Of a stretch of DNA of 40,387 bases, positions 40,125 through 40,387 are shown piece after piece. The position numbers were made by a program, and so were the translations under genes. The notes below the pieces were generated by a model that made no database searches, was not told the origin of the DNA, and saw only the letters and a program-made list of their open reading frames with translations. The stretch lies in NCBI GenBank assembly GCA_016234555.1, contig JACRBJ010000026.1:1-40387 (forward strand), written 5' to 3'. Position 1 is the stretch's first letter; the number at the start of each line of letters is the position of its first letter. The DNA is from Chloroflexota bacterium. GTDB taxonomy: Bacteria; Chloroflexota; Anaerolineae; Anaerolineales; Villigracilaceae.

Positions 40125-40213
40125 TATCTAAATTGTGATATTTGGAACTATTATTATCCAACTCTTAATTTGGTGTCGCAATCACTTTGACGGATTGCAT
40201 GGGCGCATTTATA

Positions 40214-40229
40214 TTTGACTTGAGTCAAA
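40214..40229. promoter_or_regulatory. FNR/CRP-like palindrome upstream of ldh
   Basis: TTTGAC-TTGA-GTCAAA is a perfect 6-4-6 inverted repeat. It fits the TTGAY-N4-RTCAA pattern of FNR-family sites. It lies about 120 bases upstream of the ldh start codon. Confidence 0.4.
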
Positions 40230-40251
40230 GCCAGTCAAGCGAGGTGACATT

Positions 40252-40387
40252 AGATCTCTTGCAAAAGTAGGCTAGTAAGCAGTTTTGAGCTCCATGTTAC
40301 AGATGGCAGCGATCAGGTTAAAACGTAACCCAAAACGTTTGCGACGATTTCGATAACGTTCGCTCAAAATGCGAAAGATTTTCAAGC
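40252..40387. mobile_element. End of an IS5-type insertion sequence (truncated by window)
   Basis: From about 40252 the sequence AGATCTCTTGCAAAAGTA resembles the terminal inverted repeat of IS5-group elements and is followed by the transposase 3' end. The other end is outside the window, so size and target duplication cannot be seen. Confidence 0.65.
40272..40387 (-). CDS. IS5-type DDE transposase, C-terminal 37 residues
   Basis: The frame entering from the window edge reads LKIFRILSERYRNRRKRFGL, then RFNLIAAICNMELKTAY and a TAG stop at 40272. The R-N-R-R-K-R-F-G-L-R-F-N-L-I-A pattern is the conserved C-terminus of IS5-family transposases. Whether the full gene is intact cannot be seen here. 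Confidence 0.85.
   Translation of the reverse strand, partial: LKIFRILSERYRNRRKRFGLRFNLIAAICNMELKTAY

Noticed and set aside
40127..40141. Possible Rex half-site TTGTGATAT upstream of ldh
   Set aside because: No matching inverted half-site is present.

Overview
The window looks like a chromosomal segment of an uncultured Anaerolineae-type member of the Chloroflexota. This is an inference from several traits: lipoproteins and membrane proteins with long Thr/Pro linkers, an S-box (SAM-I) riboswitch in front of metK, tandem degV genes, a PTS together with a fermentative L-lactate dehydrogenase, and several -10 boxes placed so close to start codons that the mRNAs should be leaderless. GC is moderate to high and most genes are short operons separated by strong hairpins. 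No rRNA, tRNA or CRISPR was seen. Only the last 136 bases, one end of an IS5-type element, are clearly mobile.

Layout. 1-5.5 kb (minus strand): a partial Asp-box beta-propeller lipoprotein, two tandem degV genes, and a tetR-epimerase pair with an 18-bp operator. 5.6-8.5 kb (minus): an arsenic cluster arsR-arsM-methyltransferase-arsP with three copies of one ArsR-like operator. 8.6-12.6 kb: an RlmI-like methyltransferase with ACT and NTF2-like proteins, then lysA, an FtsB/DivIC-like protein and an OsmC protein. 12.7-15.9 kb: an ECF sigma factor with a ZAS-type anti-sigma factor, an EamA transporter, and a two-gene thiol-redox operon. 15.9-16.4 kb: trmO.

16.5-26.4 kb is a sugar-alcohol PTS region on the plus strand: a PRD regulator, separate EIIC, EIIB and EIIA of the mannitol type, a fused HPr-Enzyme I, an unusually long zinc-type dehydrogenase, a PfkB-family kinase, an unknown 119-residue protein and a histidine phosphatase. 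The likely flow is hexitol import and phosphorylation, oxidation to a ketose phosphate, then a second phosphorylation. 26.4-40.4 kb holds metK under a SAM riboswitch, a formylglycine-enzyme-like lipoprotein bracketed by two palindromic repeats, a C39-like peptidase/TPR protein, a flavin reductase, a 208-bp foldback element, an AMMECR1 protein, a TPR membrane protein, a GNAT protein, small and membrane proteins, DUF971, an SH3 protein, a diacylglycerol-kinase-type lipid kinase, L-lactate dehydrogenase and the IS5 end.

The most remarkable object is at 14607-15272. It is a two-domain glutaredoxin-like (PDO-type) oxidoreductase whose second active site reads U-P-H-C: an in-frame TGA sits exactly where the first cysteine should be. 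A GC-rich hairpin that fits the bacterial SECIS pattern begins 11 bases downstream of the TGA. I read it as a selenoprotein that routine gene calling would break into two fragments. It is followed 4 bases later by a membrane-anchored TlpA-like thioredoxin.
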